In this document: positions 1 through 7,553 of the stretch, piece by piece
Numbering within the stretch: position 1 is the stretch's first letter
Layout of the letters: every line of letters begins with the position of its first letter
DNA from: RGIG995 sp045543655
Lineage (GTDB): Bacteria; Bacillota; Clostridia; Oscillospirales; UBA644
NCBI GenBank assembly: GCA_045543655.1
Contig: JAZPXN010000095.1
Span: forward strand, 1 to 25,519
DNA length: 25,519 nt
Direction of reading: 5' to 3'
Translations under genes and position numbers: made by a program
The notes under the pieces: model-generated
The model's input: the letters and a program-made list of their open reading frames with translations, nothing else
Told to the model about the DNA's origin: nothing
Database searches by the model: none

Positions 1-120
1 TGATAAAAGAAAAAAGGACAGAAAGCAAAAGCATCCCTGCCCAGATATAGGACATCACCAAGGACAACACCTCCTTGGGACAAGACTATGAAGCGCAACT
101 ATGAAATATGAAAAGAAAGG
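1..120. other. Gene-free left edge with a possible degenerate coding tail
   Basis: No intact gene is visible here. Read on the plus strand from position 3, the bases give a protein-like tail (…KSIPAQI, a TAG at 48-50, then DITKDNTSLGQDYEAQL and TGA at 102-104). This could be the worn C-terminus of a gene lying left of the window, or chance. I do not recognise the family. The minus-strand operon to the right terminates into this stretch. Confidence 0.2.
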
Positions 121-155
121 CAGCCTCCCTCCGGCAAAACACCGAAAGGGGGCTG
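111..155 (-). terminator. Rho-independent terminator of the DUF5662 gene
   Basis: Read on the minus strand, arms at 151-155/121-125 and 147-150/127-130 (one bulged base) plus an inner CCG/CGG pair form a GC-rich hairpin. It is followed by the U-rich run CCTTTCTTTT (120-111). It begins 12 bases after the DUF5662 stop, so it probably ends the three-gene minus-strand operon. Confidence 0.7.
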
Positions 156-166
156 TATCAGATCGT

Positions 167-703
167 TCAAAAGGGTTTTTCGGTCAGGACAGTCTCCCGC
201 AAAAAGCGGAAAGTCTCTTTTTCGCCCTTGTCCCGGAGCATAGTAAGGACCAGTCCCAGCTTCCGTTGTGTCTCGGGGTGCATATGATTGCGGTCGGATG
301 AACTGGTGAAATATTCCAGAGCAGAACCGTCAGTATACTCTTTTCCCTTGTAGACCCGGCAGGCTGCAAGGCGATCCATGACCATTTCCACAAAATACTG
401 CCGGGGCATTTCCACAGGCTCATAGCGGCGGGTTTTGATGTTGATATCCGACCAGTATTCATAGTGATGCCGGTTGCGCCCTTTATGGTGCATCCAGGCG
501 GTGGAGTATCCCTGCTGTTCCCGCTGGGCAGAGTTGGGGCTGCGATTCCCCTGATAGTATTTTACACCCACCCAAAATTCCGCAGGGGAGTATTTGGACA
601 GGTCATGGGTCAAGCCCTGCCAGTACAGCCCCACCCGGAAGCAATATTTCATTACCAGAAAGCGGTGATAGGTGATGGTCTTAAAATGCTGCCAGAGTTT
701 CAT
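167..703 (-). CDS. DUF5662 family protein
   Basis: This 178-residue soluble protein matches my memory of the DUF5662 family, found in Clostridia chromosomes and their mobile elements; its biochemical role is unknown. The recognisable part is the N-terminal half: a helix with repeated aromatic and basic residues (HFKTITYHRFLV), then GLTHDLSKYSPAEFW and a His/Trp-rich stretch (AWMHHKGRNRHHYEYW, about residues 70-85). The many conserved His and Asp residues suggest a metal-binding HD-like pocket, which is inference. The ATG at 703 has an AGGAGG ribosome-binding site seven bases upstream. It lies 54 bases after the nucleotidyltransferase gene on the same strand, so the two are probably co-transcribed. 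No membrane segment or signal peptide is seen. Confidence 0.82.
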   Translation of the reverse strand: MKLWQHFKTITYHRFLVMKYCFRVGLYWQGLTHDLSKYSPAEFWVGVKYYQGNRSPNSAQREQQGYSTAWMHHKGRNRHHYEYWSDINIKTRRYEPVEMPRQYFVEMVMDRLAACRVYKGKEYTDGSALEYFTSSSDRNHMHPETQRKLGLVLTMLRDKGEKETFRFLRETVLTEKPF

Positions 704-757
704 GTTTTTACCTCCTGGGAGCTTCCGTTTTGGAATAGATGAAAATGTTGGTGCTAG

Positions 758-1543
758 TTATTTGGAGTACAGCACATCGAGGAATAGCTTATTCAGAGGC
801 TCCCAATCCGGGCGGAACTCAATAGGAAATGTGGCAAGTTGTGCCTTGACTGCTACAATACTTTCATCCAGATATAGGTTGATTTCATCTACTCTTGGAA
901 TCTCTTTGATTTCAGGAGCGTTCATTTTCAAATCAAGCAAATGCAACACAGCTGGTTTCAAACTGTCTTCTAGCTGGGCTTCCATCAATTCGCGGAACAA
1001 CATGGGCGGGGTCGTTTTATTGCTCAGTATCCATTTGCACGCCAGAATCGGGCGCAGCACATAAAAATACTTTTTTGCCCGCACCACATCTCCCTTTAAG
1101 TAATCCCGATAGTTGCCTTCTGCCATACTCAGATAGTGGTACAGACCGCTTTTACAGGAAAAGTAGTTGCCCATAATGGGTTGAAGCTGTTCAATGAAGT
1201 CAGACTGACGATAGACAATAGGTGAGGACATCCACTCAAAAAGGGTGGGATTTGAGCTGTGGAGAAGTCGCAAGGTTTTATTCAGATCCCAGCCATTGAT
1301 GTCCAGCATATCGTTGATGGGAAGTTCGATAACATCCCGGGTCTTTTCCAGCTTGAGGTAGTATTCAGGTTTGCGGACATAAATGAATCTGACATCATAA
1401 TCGCTGTCGGGCGAAGGAAATCCCCATGCTCTGCTTCCTGATTCGATTGCGTGGAGAATGCGAATATCTTCTGTGCGCTCAATTTCAGAGAGTTTCTCAA
1501 CAATCAATTTCCTCATGTTGTTCTCACTGAACGGATAGTTCAA
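758..1543 (-). CDS. RlaP/YcgL-like nucleotidyltransferase domain protein
   Basis: This 261-residue protein belongs to the DNA polymerase beta-like nucleotidyltransferase superfamily, RlaP/YcgL branch (COG3541). The N-terminus carries the diagnostic active-site pattern: HAIESGSRAWGFPSPDSDYDVRFIYV (about residues 30-55) has the G-S motif followed by D-x-D metal ligands. Relatives have been proposed to act in RNA repair, but the substrate here is unknown. The start is a TTG at 1543, placed 12 bases after the stop of the GH3 gene and preceded by AAGGGAAAGGAG. An ATG at 1516 (MRKLIVEK…) is an alternative but has no clear ribosome-binding site. Base composition is low locally (about 40% G+C around 841-900) against its neighbours, which suggests it was acquired separately. 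Confidence 0.85.
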   Translation of the reverse strand: MNYPFSENNMRKLIVEKLSEIERTEDIRILHAIESGSRAWGFPSPDSDYDVRFIYVRKPEYYLKLEKTRDVIELPINDMLDINGWDLNKTLRLLHSSNPTLFEWMSSPIVYRQSDFIEQLQPIMGNYFSCKSGLYHYLSMAEGNYRDYLKGDVVRAKKYFYVLRPILACKWILSNKTTPPMLFRELMEAQLEDSLKPAVLHLLDLKMNAPEIKEIPRVDEINLYLDESIVAVKAQLATFPIEFRPDWEPLNKLFLDVLYSK

Positions 1544-1555
1544 TGCTCCTTTCCC

Positions 1556-2884
1556 TTAGTTGGCGGGACAGATTCCATAGTCCAGCTTTAATTTCAATAT
1601 CCGCATAACGCTTTCGTTAAGCCGCTCCATGGTCAAAGAGCCGTCTTCCAAAGCCTTGCGGACAGCATCCACGGCAGCGGGCAGATCTTGGGGCATGAGG
1701 ATCAAATCGCAGCCTGCCTGCAGTGCCAGAACAGCCGCTTCTCCGGAAGGATACTGCTTCGTAATGGCACCCATATTCATGGCATCGGTGATGACCACGC
1801 CCTCATAGCCCAGATGCTCCCGGAGCAGTCCGGTGATGATCTCCGGGGAAAGGGTAGCCGGAATTTCGTTCCCTGTTACATTGGGGAAACTGATATGACC
1901 CGCCATGATCATGGGAACGCCCTGGGTAATTCCAGCCCGGAAGGGAATAAGCTCCGCTTCCTCAAGCTGCTCCAGAGTCTTTTGGGAGGTGGCAAGGGCA
2001 GTGTGGGAATCCTCTTTGGTGTCTCCGTGACCGGGGAAATGCTTTATGCAGGAGATCACACCGCCGTCTTCAAAGCCAAGGACACAGGAAACTACCATTT
2101 TTGCGGTTACTTCCGGGTCATTGCTGAATGCGCGGTTTCCAATGACCGGGTTGTTAGGGTTGGTGTTTACATCCGCAACCGGGGCAAAGTCCAGATTAAA
2201 GCCCAACGCTTTTAATTCTTTGCCCAGAGTATAGCCTACAGTATATGCGGCATCCTCCGTCTCATCCACCTTGCCCATTGCGGGGAAGTGGGTCACGCCC
2301 ATGATTTCCTTGCTTCCCAATCTGCTGACAGAGCCGCCCTCCTCGTCAACACAAATAAACAAAGGCGTTTTGGAGGAACTCTGGTAGGCAGAAACAAGGG
2401 CTTGGCACTGCTCCCTGTCTACCAGATTTTGAGAGAATAGAACGATACCTCCTATGGGATACTCCATCAGCTCGTCCACAAAGTCCTCCTCAGGGGCAGT
2501 AACCGTGACACCATCAGACAGAGCTTCGGGGGCGACTATAAAAAGCTGACAGATCTTTTCCACCAAACTCATGGAATCCAAAAGAGATTGCTCCGGGCTG
2601 ACCTGTGGAGGAAGGCTGGCTTCTGTGGGGGCTTCTGTGGGAGGCTCAGTGGGGACTTCTGTTGGGGGCTGTGTCCCGGCTGGCTCGGAAGGGGGTTCCG
2701 TGGACATGACTTCCAAAGAAGCGGAATCTGTCTGAGACTCGGCAGCGGAAGATAGTCCGTGTTGCAACAAAAAACCGGCAGCAACACAGCCTGCGGCAAC
2801 GGCAAGCAGGATGATGCAGGTTAAAATCACACGCCGCAGCTTTTTTTGCCGGGCGAAAAAAGTGTAATCCCGGTTGTTATCCAT
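1556..2884 (-). CDS. Glycoside hydrolase family 3, NagZ-type beta-N-acetylhexosaminidase
   Basis: This 442-residue enzyme should release N-acetylhexosamine from the non-reducing end of muropeptides or host glycans outside the cell. The NagZ signature KHFPGHGDTKEDSH sits at residues 281-294, with the Asp-His acid/base dyad at D292 and H294. The nucleophile is D367 in VVITDAMNM. The N-terminus has a basic stretch and a hydrophobic segment (about 19-42), then a Pro/Thr/Glu-rich linker (about 55-90), so the catalytic domain is tethered outside the membrane. C33 in AAGC could act as a lipobox, but the hydrophobic run continues past it, so a signal anchor is more likely. The ATG at 2884 is chosen over an upstream ATG at 3007 because it has AGGAGG eight bases before it, while the longer start overlaps the promoter. 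It is the first gene of the operon. Confidence 0.93.
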   Translation of the reverse strand: MDNNRDYTFFARQKKLRRVILTCIILLAVAAGCVAAGFLLQHGLSSAAESQTDSASLEVMSTEPPSEPAGTQPPTEVPTEPPTEAPTEASLPPQVSPEQSLLDSMSLVEKICQLFIVAPEALSDGVTVTAPEEDFVDELMEYPIGGIVLFSQNLVDREQCQALVSAYQSSSKTPLFICVDEEGGSVSRLGSKEIMGVTHFPAMGKVDETEDAAYTVGYTLGKELKALGFNLDFAPVADVNTNPNNPVIGNRAFSNDPEVTAKMVVSCVLGFEDGGVISCIKHFPGHGDTKEDSHTALATSQKTLEQLEEAELIPFRAGITQGVPMIMAGHISFPNVTGNEIPATLSPEIITGLLREHLGYEGVVITDAMNMGAITKQYPSGEAAVLALQAGCDLILMPQDLPAAVDAVRKALEDGSLTMERLNESVMRILKLKLDYGICPAN

Positions 2885-2918
2885 GGCGGTGCCTCCTTCC
2901 GCTTGTTTTCCTGTCTTT

Positions 2919-2947
2919 ATTATACAGCATACCGGATTGGAAAGCAA
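2919..2947 (-). promoter_or_regulatory. Sigma-A promoter of the GH3 operon
   Basis: On the minus strand, TTGCTT (2947-2942) and TATAAT (2924-2919) are separated by 17 bases. The predicted transcript starts about 30 bases before the GH3 ATG. Confidence 0.65.
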
Positions 2948-3031
2948 GCTGATGTGCCATGAAATTGATGCTACGGTATTTGACTTTTTTATATTGCTAA
3001 TTTGCAATGACAGGAAAACTTGAATTTGGGC

Positions 3032-3060
3032 TTGACAGAAAAGGTATCCTTCATTATAAT
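3032..3060 (+). promoter_or_regulatory. Consensus sigma-A promoter of tRNA-Pro
   Basis: TTGACA (3032-3037) and TATAAT (3055-3060) match the consensus perfectly with a 17-base spacer. The tRNA begins 12 bases downstream, as expected for a short 5' leader trimmed by RNase P. Confidence 0.9.
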
Positions 3061-3071
3061 GGAAAGGCTAT

Positions 3072-3148
3072 CGGGGCGTGGCGAAGCTTGGTATCGCGCT
3101 TGGTTCGGGTCCAAGAGGCCGCGGGTTCGAATCCCGCCGCTCCGACCA
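3072..3148 (+). tRNA. tRNA-Pro (anticodon CGG)
   Basis: A complete cloverleaf is visible. The acceptor arm CGGGGCG pairs with CGCTCCG, with one G-U pair. The anticodon arm CTTGG/CCAAG encloses the loop TTCGGGT, giving anticodon CGG, which reads CCG. The T arm contains GGTTCGAATCC. The discriminator base A and the CCA end are encoded (3145-3148). It is a single-gene unit between its own promoter and terminator. The hairpin array begins 38 bases after its 3' end. Confidence 0.95.
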
Positions 3149-3150
3149 GA

Positions 3151-3181
3151 AAAACCGACAAGTTTCGACTTGTCGGTTTTT
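3151..3181 (+). terminator. Terminator of tRNA-Pro
   Basis: AAAACCGACAAGT (3151-3163) pairs perfectly with ACTTGTCGGTTTT (3168-3180) around a UUCG tetraloop. The A-run and T-run at the two ends allow it to work in both directions. Confidence 0.88.
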
Positions 3182-3185
3182 CAAC

Positions 3186-3362
3186 TAAATCCACCCTTGT
3201 GGGTGGGTGAAATATTGCTTCGCAATGTGAAATACGCCTGCGGCGTGTGAAATTCGCCTCGACGGCGAGTGGGTGGATTTAATTTCACTTGATGCGACAG
3301 CATCAAATTTCACAATTCACGAAGTGAATTATTTCACCGTGAGCGTAAGCGAACGATTTCAC
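3186..3362. repeat. Modular array of six hairpins with constant GTGAAAT/ATTTCAC linkers
   Basis: The left half has three copies of GTGAAAT (3207, 3227, 3247), each followed by a hairpin: ATTGC/GCAAT (3214-3226), ACGCC/GGCGT (3234-3246) and TCGCC/GGCGA (3254-3268). The right half has four copies of the reverse complement ATTTCAC (3282, 3307, 3331, 3356) around TTGATGC/GCATCAA (3289-3306), AATTCAC/GTGAATT (3314-3330) and an imperfect stem (3338-3355). An 11-base inverted repeat, TAAATCCACCC (3186-3196) and GGGTGGATTTA (3271-3281), encloses the left half. The stems differ in sequence but stay self-complementary, while the linker is constant. No reading frame explains it. I do not know a name for this element. 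Confidence 0.8.
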
Positions 3363-3368
3363 TAAAAA

Positions 3369-3434
3369 CTAACGATTACGTAAGAGTTCGAATTCATACG
3401 CAAAAACGGTAAAAATATCTTTTTCGTAGTCCAT
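3369..3434 (-). other. Possible short ORF or conserved end of the hairpin array
   Basis: The minus strand contains ATG (3434) to TAG (3369), encoding 21 residues beginning MDYEKDIFTVFAYEFELL. There is no clear ribosome-binding site, and the terminator hairpin at 3441-3479 lies just upstream on that strand. It could be a chance frame, a remnant of a gene cut by the array, or the fixed end of the repeat unit. The remaining bases 3435-3600 hold a terminator, an A/T-rich hairpin and the DUF4838 promoter. Confidence 0.2.
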
Positions 3435-3440
3435 AGCCAC

Positions 3441-3479
3441 AAAAAACGACGAGTTTCCATGAAAACCCGTCGTTTTTTT
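3441..3479. terminator. Terminator-like hairpin beyond the array
   Basis: AAAAAACGACG (3441-3451) pairs with CGTCGTTTTTT (3468-3478). An inner GTTT/AAAC extension lies across a mismatch. The T-run makes it a good plus-strand terminator and the A-run allows minus-strand use, so it insulates the array from the DUF4838 promoter. Confidence 0.7.
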
Positions 3480-3529
3480 ATTGCCTTTACGAGCGGAAAA
3501 ATTTTTTTTTCGCGAAGTGAAAAAATCTA

Positions 3530-3558
3530 TTGACTTTTCATTTCTTCTGTGCTATAAT
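3530..3558 (+). promoter_or_regulatory. Sigma-A promoter of the DUF4838 gene
   Basis: TTGACT (3530-3535) and TATAAT (3553-3558) are spaced by 17 bases, with an extended -10 TG at 3550-3551. A hairpin, TTTTTTCGC/GTGAAAAAA (3505-3525), abuts the -35 box. Confidence 0.8.
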
Positions 3559-3600
3559 GGGGCAATTACAAGGCGCGGATGCGTCCGGGAGGTTGCTGTT

Positions 3601-5553
3601 ATGGCTTATGAAATCTTCTTCGTTAACCCCGATCCGGTGGTTTATTTTGCCGCCTCGGAATTGAAAAAATATCTTCGTATGATTATGCCCCGCTGCGGGG
3701 AGGTGCCCCTGTCCTTCGATCCCAAGGCGACGGGCGGCTTCCGGCTGGGGCTGATGTCGGATTTCGGTCTTGATCCCGCCGTGGAGGACCTGAAAATGGA
3801 CGACGTGCTTTACGTTAAAACCGACGACGTCGGCGGCGTGATTGCGGGGAGCAACCCCCGGAGCGTCCTTCTGGCGGTCTATAAATATCTCCGGGAACAG
3901 GGGTGCCTTTGGCTGTTCCCCGGCCCCGACGGAGAGTCGATCCCCGTGCGGGAAGCCCTTGATCCCGTGGATCTTCTTCACAGGGCGGCCCACCGCTACC
4001 GCGGTCAATGCAACGAGGGGGCGGAGACCCAATCTCTGATGATGGACGCCATCGATTTCACCCCCAAGACCGGCATGAATACCTTCATGATCGAATTCGA
4101 TATTCCCAAGGTCTATTATAACCGTGCCTACGAGCATACTTACGATTCTTACGAAAACGAAGGCTCTCTTTCCGACGAAACGGTCCTGCAATGGAAGCGG
4201 CAATGCGAGGCAGAGATCGCAAAGCGGGGACTTTTGTTCCACGATATGGGGCACGGCTGGACGGCAGAGCCCTTCGGCTTCGAAAGCAAAGAGGGATGGG
4301 TTTCGGACAAAGACGCCAAAATCCCGGACGAGAAGCGGAAGCATCTGGCCATGATCAACGGCGTGCGGGAATTTTTTAACGGTGTTGCCCTAAATACCAA
4401 CGTCTGTATGTCCAATCCCGAAACCCGGCAGATTATGGCCCGCTATATTGCGGATTACGCCGAAAAGCAGAACAACGTGGATTTCCTTCACGTCTGGCTT
4501 GCGGATGCCAGCAACAACCATTGCGAATGCGACGAATGTCGTAAAAAGGACACCTCCGATTGGTACGTTATCCTTTTGAACGATATCGACGCTGAGCTGA
4601 CCGCCCGGAAGCTGGAGACCCGCATCGTTTTTATCGCCTACGTGGATACCGTTTGGGCGCCCCATACCGAATCGATTCGGAATACCGGTCGCTTCACCAT
4701 GCTCTTTGCCCCCATCACCCGGCGTTATACCGAGACCTACGGGGAAGCTCCCGCCCCCGAAGCCCTTCGTCCTTACGACCGCAACCGGCTGAAGCTGCCG
4801 GAAGGGATGGCGGAAAACCTGGCCTATCTCCAGGATTGGAAGAAGATGTGGAAGGGCGATTGCTTCTGCTACGAATACCATTTCTGGATGGCCTGCTATT
4901 ACGATCTCGGCGTTATGTATCTGGCAAGGATTTTGCACGACGACGTCCGCGGATTGAAGCAAAACGGCCTTTCCGGCATCGTGGAGGACGGCTCCCAGGC
5001 GGCCTTTTTCCCCAACGGATTCCAGTATTTCGTCTACGCGGAATCCCTCTTCGACGGGGATAAGACCTTTGAGGCTATGACCGAAGAATTTTTCTCCCAC
5101 GCTTACGGCGACGGTTGGGAATCGGTCGTCGAGTATCTGCAAAAGCTCAGCGATACCTCGGATTTCGGCTTCGTGAAAGGGGAGAAGAGCGCCGATCCGT
5201 CGGTCGGCAAGCATTACGATCCCTCCCTTGCAGAGCGGTTCAAGTCCATCCCCGCCCTGGTGGAGGAATTTATGCCCGTGGTGGAAGCCCATCGCAAGAG
5301 CGGCAATCGCTGTCGGGACGTGAACTGGGATCTGCTCCGGTGGCACGGAAAATTCGTCAGGATTCTGTCGAAGGGGCTTGCCGCCATCGCCGTCAACGAT
5401 CGGGAGACTTCGTCTGCCGCCTTCTTCGAGCTGGTACGGGAAATGGCGCCTCTGCAGTATCTGCACCCCACCGTTTACGATCATCTCCTCTGCTGTCACT
5501 CCCTGAAGCGGGTCATCGATCCCGACCGGAAATATCAGCAGATGTTCCTGTAA
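3601..5553 (+). CDS. DUF4838 domain protein, alpha-glucuronidase-like
   Basis: This 650-residue protein resembles DUF4838 proteins, which share a fold with GH67/GH115 alpha-glucuronidases and act, or are thought to act, on plant or mucosal glycans. The N-terminal ~130 residues look like the family's accessory beta domain (VYFAASELKKYLRMIMP… GVIAGSNPRSVLLAVYKYL). The TIM-barrel part carries VWLADASNN at 298-306, followed by the Cys cluster C308, C310 and C313 that is common in DUF4838 and may bind a metal. The C-terminus is helical. There is no signal peptide, so it is probably cytoplasmic. The ATG at 3601 is chosen because GGGAGG precedes it and the promoter lies inside the longer reading frame. 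It is a single-gene unit; the catalytic activity is inferred, not shown. Confidence 0.86.
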   Translation: MAYEIFFVNPDPVVYFAASELKKYLRMIMPRCGEVPLSFDPKATGGFRLGLMSDFGLDPAVEDLKMDDVLYVKTDDVGGVIAGSNPRSVLLAVYKYLREQGCLWLFPGPDGESIPVREALDPVDLLHRAAHRYRGQCNEGAETQSLMMDAIDFTPKTGMNTFMIEFDIPKVYYNRAYEHTYDSYENEGSLSDETVLQWKRQCEAEIAKRGLLFHDMGHGWTAEPFGFESKEGWVSDKDAKIPDEKRKHLAMINGVREFFNGVALNTNVCMSNPETRQIMARYIADYAEKQNNVDFLHVWLADASNNHCECDECRKKDTSDWYVILLNDIDAELTARKLETRIVFIAYVDTVWAPHTESIRNTGRFTMLFAPITRRYTETYGEAPAPEALRPYDRNRLKLPEGMAENLAYLQDWKKMWKGDCFCYEYHFWMACYYDLGVMYLARILHDDVRGLKQNGLSGIVEDGSQAAFFPNGFQYFVYAESLFDGDKTFEAMTEEFFSHAYGDGWESVVEYLQKLSDTSDFGFVKGEKSADPSVGKHYDPSLAERFKSIPALVEEFMPVVEAHRKSGNRCRDVNWDLLRWHGKFVRILSKGLAAIAVNDRETSSAAFFELVREMAPLQYLHPTVYDHLLCCHSLKRVIDPDRKYQQMFL

Positions 5554-5572
5554 GAAGAACCGATATAAAAAG

Positions 5573-5600
5573 AAAAAGTCCGGAGCTTTCCGGACTTTTT
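5573..5600. terminator. Bidirectional terminator between convergent genes
   Basis: AAAAAGTCCGGA (5573-5584) pairs perfectly with TCCGGACTTTTT (5589-5600) around GCTT. It serves the DUF4838 gene on the plus strand and pepF on the minus strand. Confidence 0.92.
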
Positions 5601-5623
5601 CGTCGTATTGGGATGATTTTCGG

Positions 5624-7405
5624 TTATTTCAGAAGCAGGCCTTCCAGATCGGTCAGGGCCTTGTCCATTTCCTTCATGGCGTTGTTGACCACGGAGGGAT
5701 CGGTCATGTCGATGCCGGCAATCTTCAGCTCGTTGATGGGGTAGTCGCTGCCGCCGGTGGCCAAAAACTCCAGATAAGCGGAGGCGTCGCCCGTTTCCAG
5801 AATGCTCCGCACGATGGAGACCGAAGCGCAGAAGGCGGTGGCGTACTGATACACGTAGAAGGCGCGGTAGAAATGGGGAATTCTCGCCCATTCGATATCC
5901 TGCAGCTCGTCTACCACGGCGCCTTCGTAATACAGCTCGTTCAGCTCCCGGTAGACCTTGTTCAGAGTCTCTGCCGTCAGGGGAACGCCCTGCTGATTCA
6001 GGTCGTGGGCCTTCCGCTCAAATTCGGCGAACAGGGTCTGGCGGAAGACGGTGGTGCGGAAGCCCTCCAGGAAGTGGTTCAAAAGATAAGCCTTCTTGGC
6101 GGGATCGGTTTCGGTTGCCAGCAGATGACGGGTCATCAGCACCTCGTTGACGGTGGAGGCAACCTCCGCCACGAAGATCTTGTACTCGTGGTTTGCGAAA
6201 TCCTGTTTCTCGCTGGAGAAGAAGGAATGCATGGCGTGCCCCAGCTCGTGCGCCAGGGTGAAGGCGTCGTCAAAGGTGCCGGAGAAGTTGAGAAGCACGT
6301 AGGGATGAACGTCGTAAACGCCGCAGGAGTAGGCGCCGGTGGTTTTGCCCTTGGTTTCGTAAACGTCAATCCACCGCTCGTTGTAGGCCCGGTCCAGAAG
6401 CTCCTGATACCGCTGTCCCAGAGGCGCGCAGGCCTCCCGAACCATCTTTTTGGCTTCTTCGTAGGTCATTTCCGCATCGCATTCCGCAACGATGGGGCAG
6501 TAGAGGTCGTACATATGAAGCTCGTCCAGCCCGAGAACCGTTTTCCGCAGCTGCAGATACCGCTTCATGATGGGCAGCGCGTCGTGGAGGGAGTTGACCA
6601 GATTGTCGTAGACCGATACGGGAACGTTGGAGGCAAACAACGCCCGATGGCAGGCGGTTTCGTAGCCCCGGACCTTGGTGTAGTAGTTGTCGAATTTCAC
6701 GGAGTTTCCGTAAATGGCGGCCAGGGTGTTGATATATTTCTTGAATTCGCCGAAATACTTCTCAAAGGATTCCCGGCGGACGTTCCGGTCGCTGCTTTCC
6801 CGGTAAGCGCCGAAAGAGCCGTGAGACAGAGTGACCTCCTCGCCCTTTTCATTTTTAATGGTAGGGAAGGTCATATCCACGCTTTCGAACATATCGAAGG
6901 GCTCGTCGGAGGAGGAAGACACTTCCGACAGCAGGGCCAGCATCTTTTCCTTTTCTTCGTCCAGGGTGTGGGGACGGGCTCTTCCGATGTCTTCCACGAT
7001 ATGGCGGTAGCCCGCAAGGCAGTCTTCCTTCAGATAACCTGCCAGCACGTCTCCGTCGATTGCAAGAATTTCCGGTTCCAGAAAAGCTGCGGCGGCGGAA
7101 AGACGGGTGAAGAGCATCATCGCTCTGCCGCTCATTTCCTGGGATTTTGCATCTCCGTTGTCCAGGCTTTTGCGAAGCATGGTATAAACGTAGACCAATT
7201 CCGCTTTGTGCATGGCGTCGTAAAGCACGTCAAGACCCTTTTTCAGATCCTCGGCGGATTTACCCAGCGTGCCCTTTACGGCAGGTACGGTCTGCACCGT
7301 GGCAACGGCTTCGTGATAGGCTTCTTCCCACGCGGCGTCGTCCGCAAAGATCTGGGTGAGATCCCAGGTCAGGGATTGGTCGATTTCATTTCTCAATTTC
7401 ATCAT
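5624..7405 (-). CDS. pepF: Oligoendopeptidase F (M3 family)
   Basis: This 593-residue zinc metallopeptidase cleaves short peptides in the cytoplasm, recycling peptides from uptake or protein turnover. The zinc motif HELGH is at residues 386-390 (TLAHELGHAMHSFFSS), and the third ligand Glu lies in the following AEVASTVNEVLM segment. The length and the N-terminal helical region (WDLTQIFADDAAWEEAY) match PepF. The ATG at 7405 is followed directly by a second ATG at 7402, and either could be used with the GGAAGGG site upstream. That ribosome-binding site lies in the 3' arm of a small leader hairpin (see findings). It is transcribed alone, divergently from fucO. Confidence 0.95.
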   Translation of the reverse strand: MMKLRNEIDQSLTWDLTQIFADDAAWEEAYHEAVATVQTVPAVKGTLGKSAEDLKKGLDVLYDAMHKAELVYVYTMLRKSLDNGDAKSQEMSGRAMMLFTRLSAAAAFLEPEILAIDGDVLAGYLKEDCLAGYRHIVEDIGRARPHTLDEEKEKMLALLSEVSSSSDEPFDMFESVDMTFPTIKNEKGEEVTLSHGSFGAYRESSDRNVRRESFEKYFGEFKKYINTLAAIYGNSVKFDNYYTKVRGYETACHRALFASNVPVSVYDNLVNSLHDALPIMKRYLQLRKTVLGLDELHMYDLYCPIVAECDAEMTYEEAKKMVREACAPLGQRYQELLDRAYNERWIDVYETKGKTTGAYSCGVYDVHPYVLLNFSGTFDDAFTLAHELGHAMHSFFSSEKQDFANHEYKIFVAEVASTVNEVLMTRHLLATETDPAKKAYLLNHFLEGFRTTVFRQTLFAEFERKAHDLNQQGVPLTAETLNKVYRELNELYYEGAVVDELQDIEWARIPHFYRAFYVYQYATAFCASVSIVRSILETGDASAYLEFLATGGSDYPINELKIAGIDMTDPSVVNNAMKEMDKALTDLEGLLLK

Positions 7406-7454
7406 TTAGTTTCCCTTCCGAAGGGGAGATCCCCTCTTGAATTATTCTTACCTT

Positions 7455-7483
7455 ATCTTACCACACCATTCCTTTTTTGTCAA
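7455..7483 (-). promoter_or_regulatory. Sigma-A promoter of pepF
   Basis: On the minus strand, TTGACA (7483-7478) and TAAGAT (7460-7455) are 17 bases apart. The leader to the ATG is about 45 bases and contains two overlapping hairpins. Confidence 0.75.
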
Positions 7484-7553
7484 GCGTTCCGGGGCGAAAT
7501 AAATTTTGAAAAAAAATGTTCATAATTTCTCCCTTTCTTTTCCCGAAAAAGTG

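Noticed and set aside
3186..3362. CRISPR array
   Set aside because: The repeated unit is only seven bases, it inverts midway, and the intervening sequences are themselves palindromes; no cas genes are present.
3072..3362. tRNA 3' end as an integration (att) site for a mobile island
   Set aside because: No direct repeat of the tRNA 3' end, no integrase and no mobility gene is found in the window to the right of the tRNA.
5873..7525. A 550-codon plus-strand frame opposite pepF
   Set aside because: It is an in-register mirror of pepF caused by codon bias and has no promoter or ribosome-binding site; pepF has its full catalytic motif.
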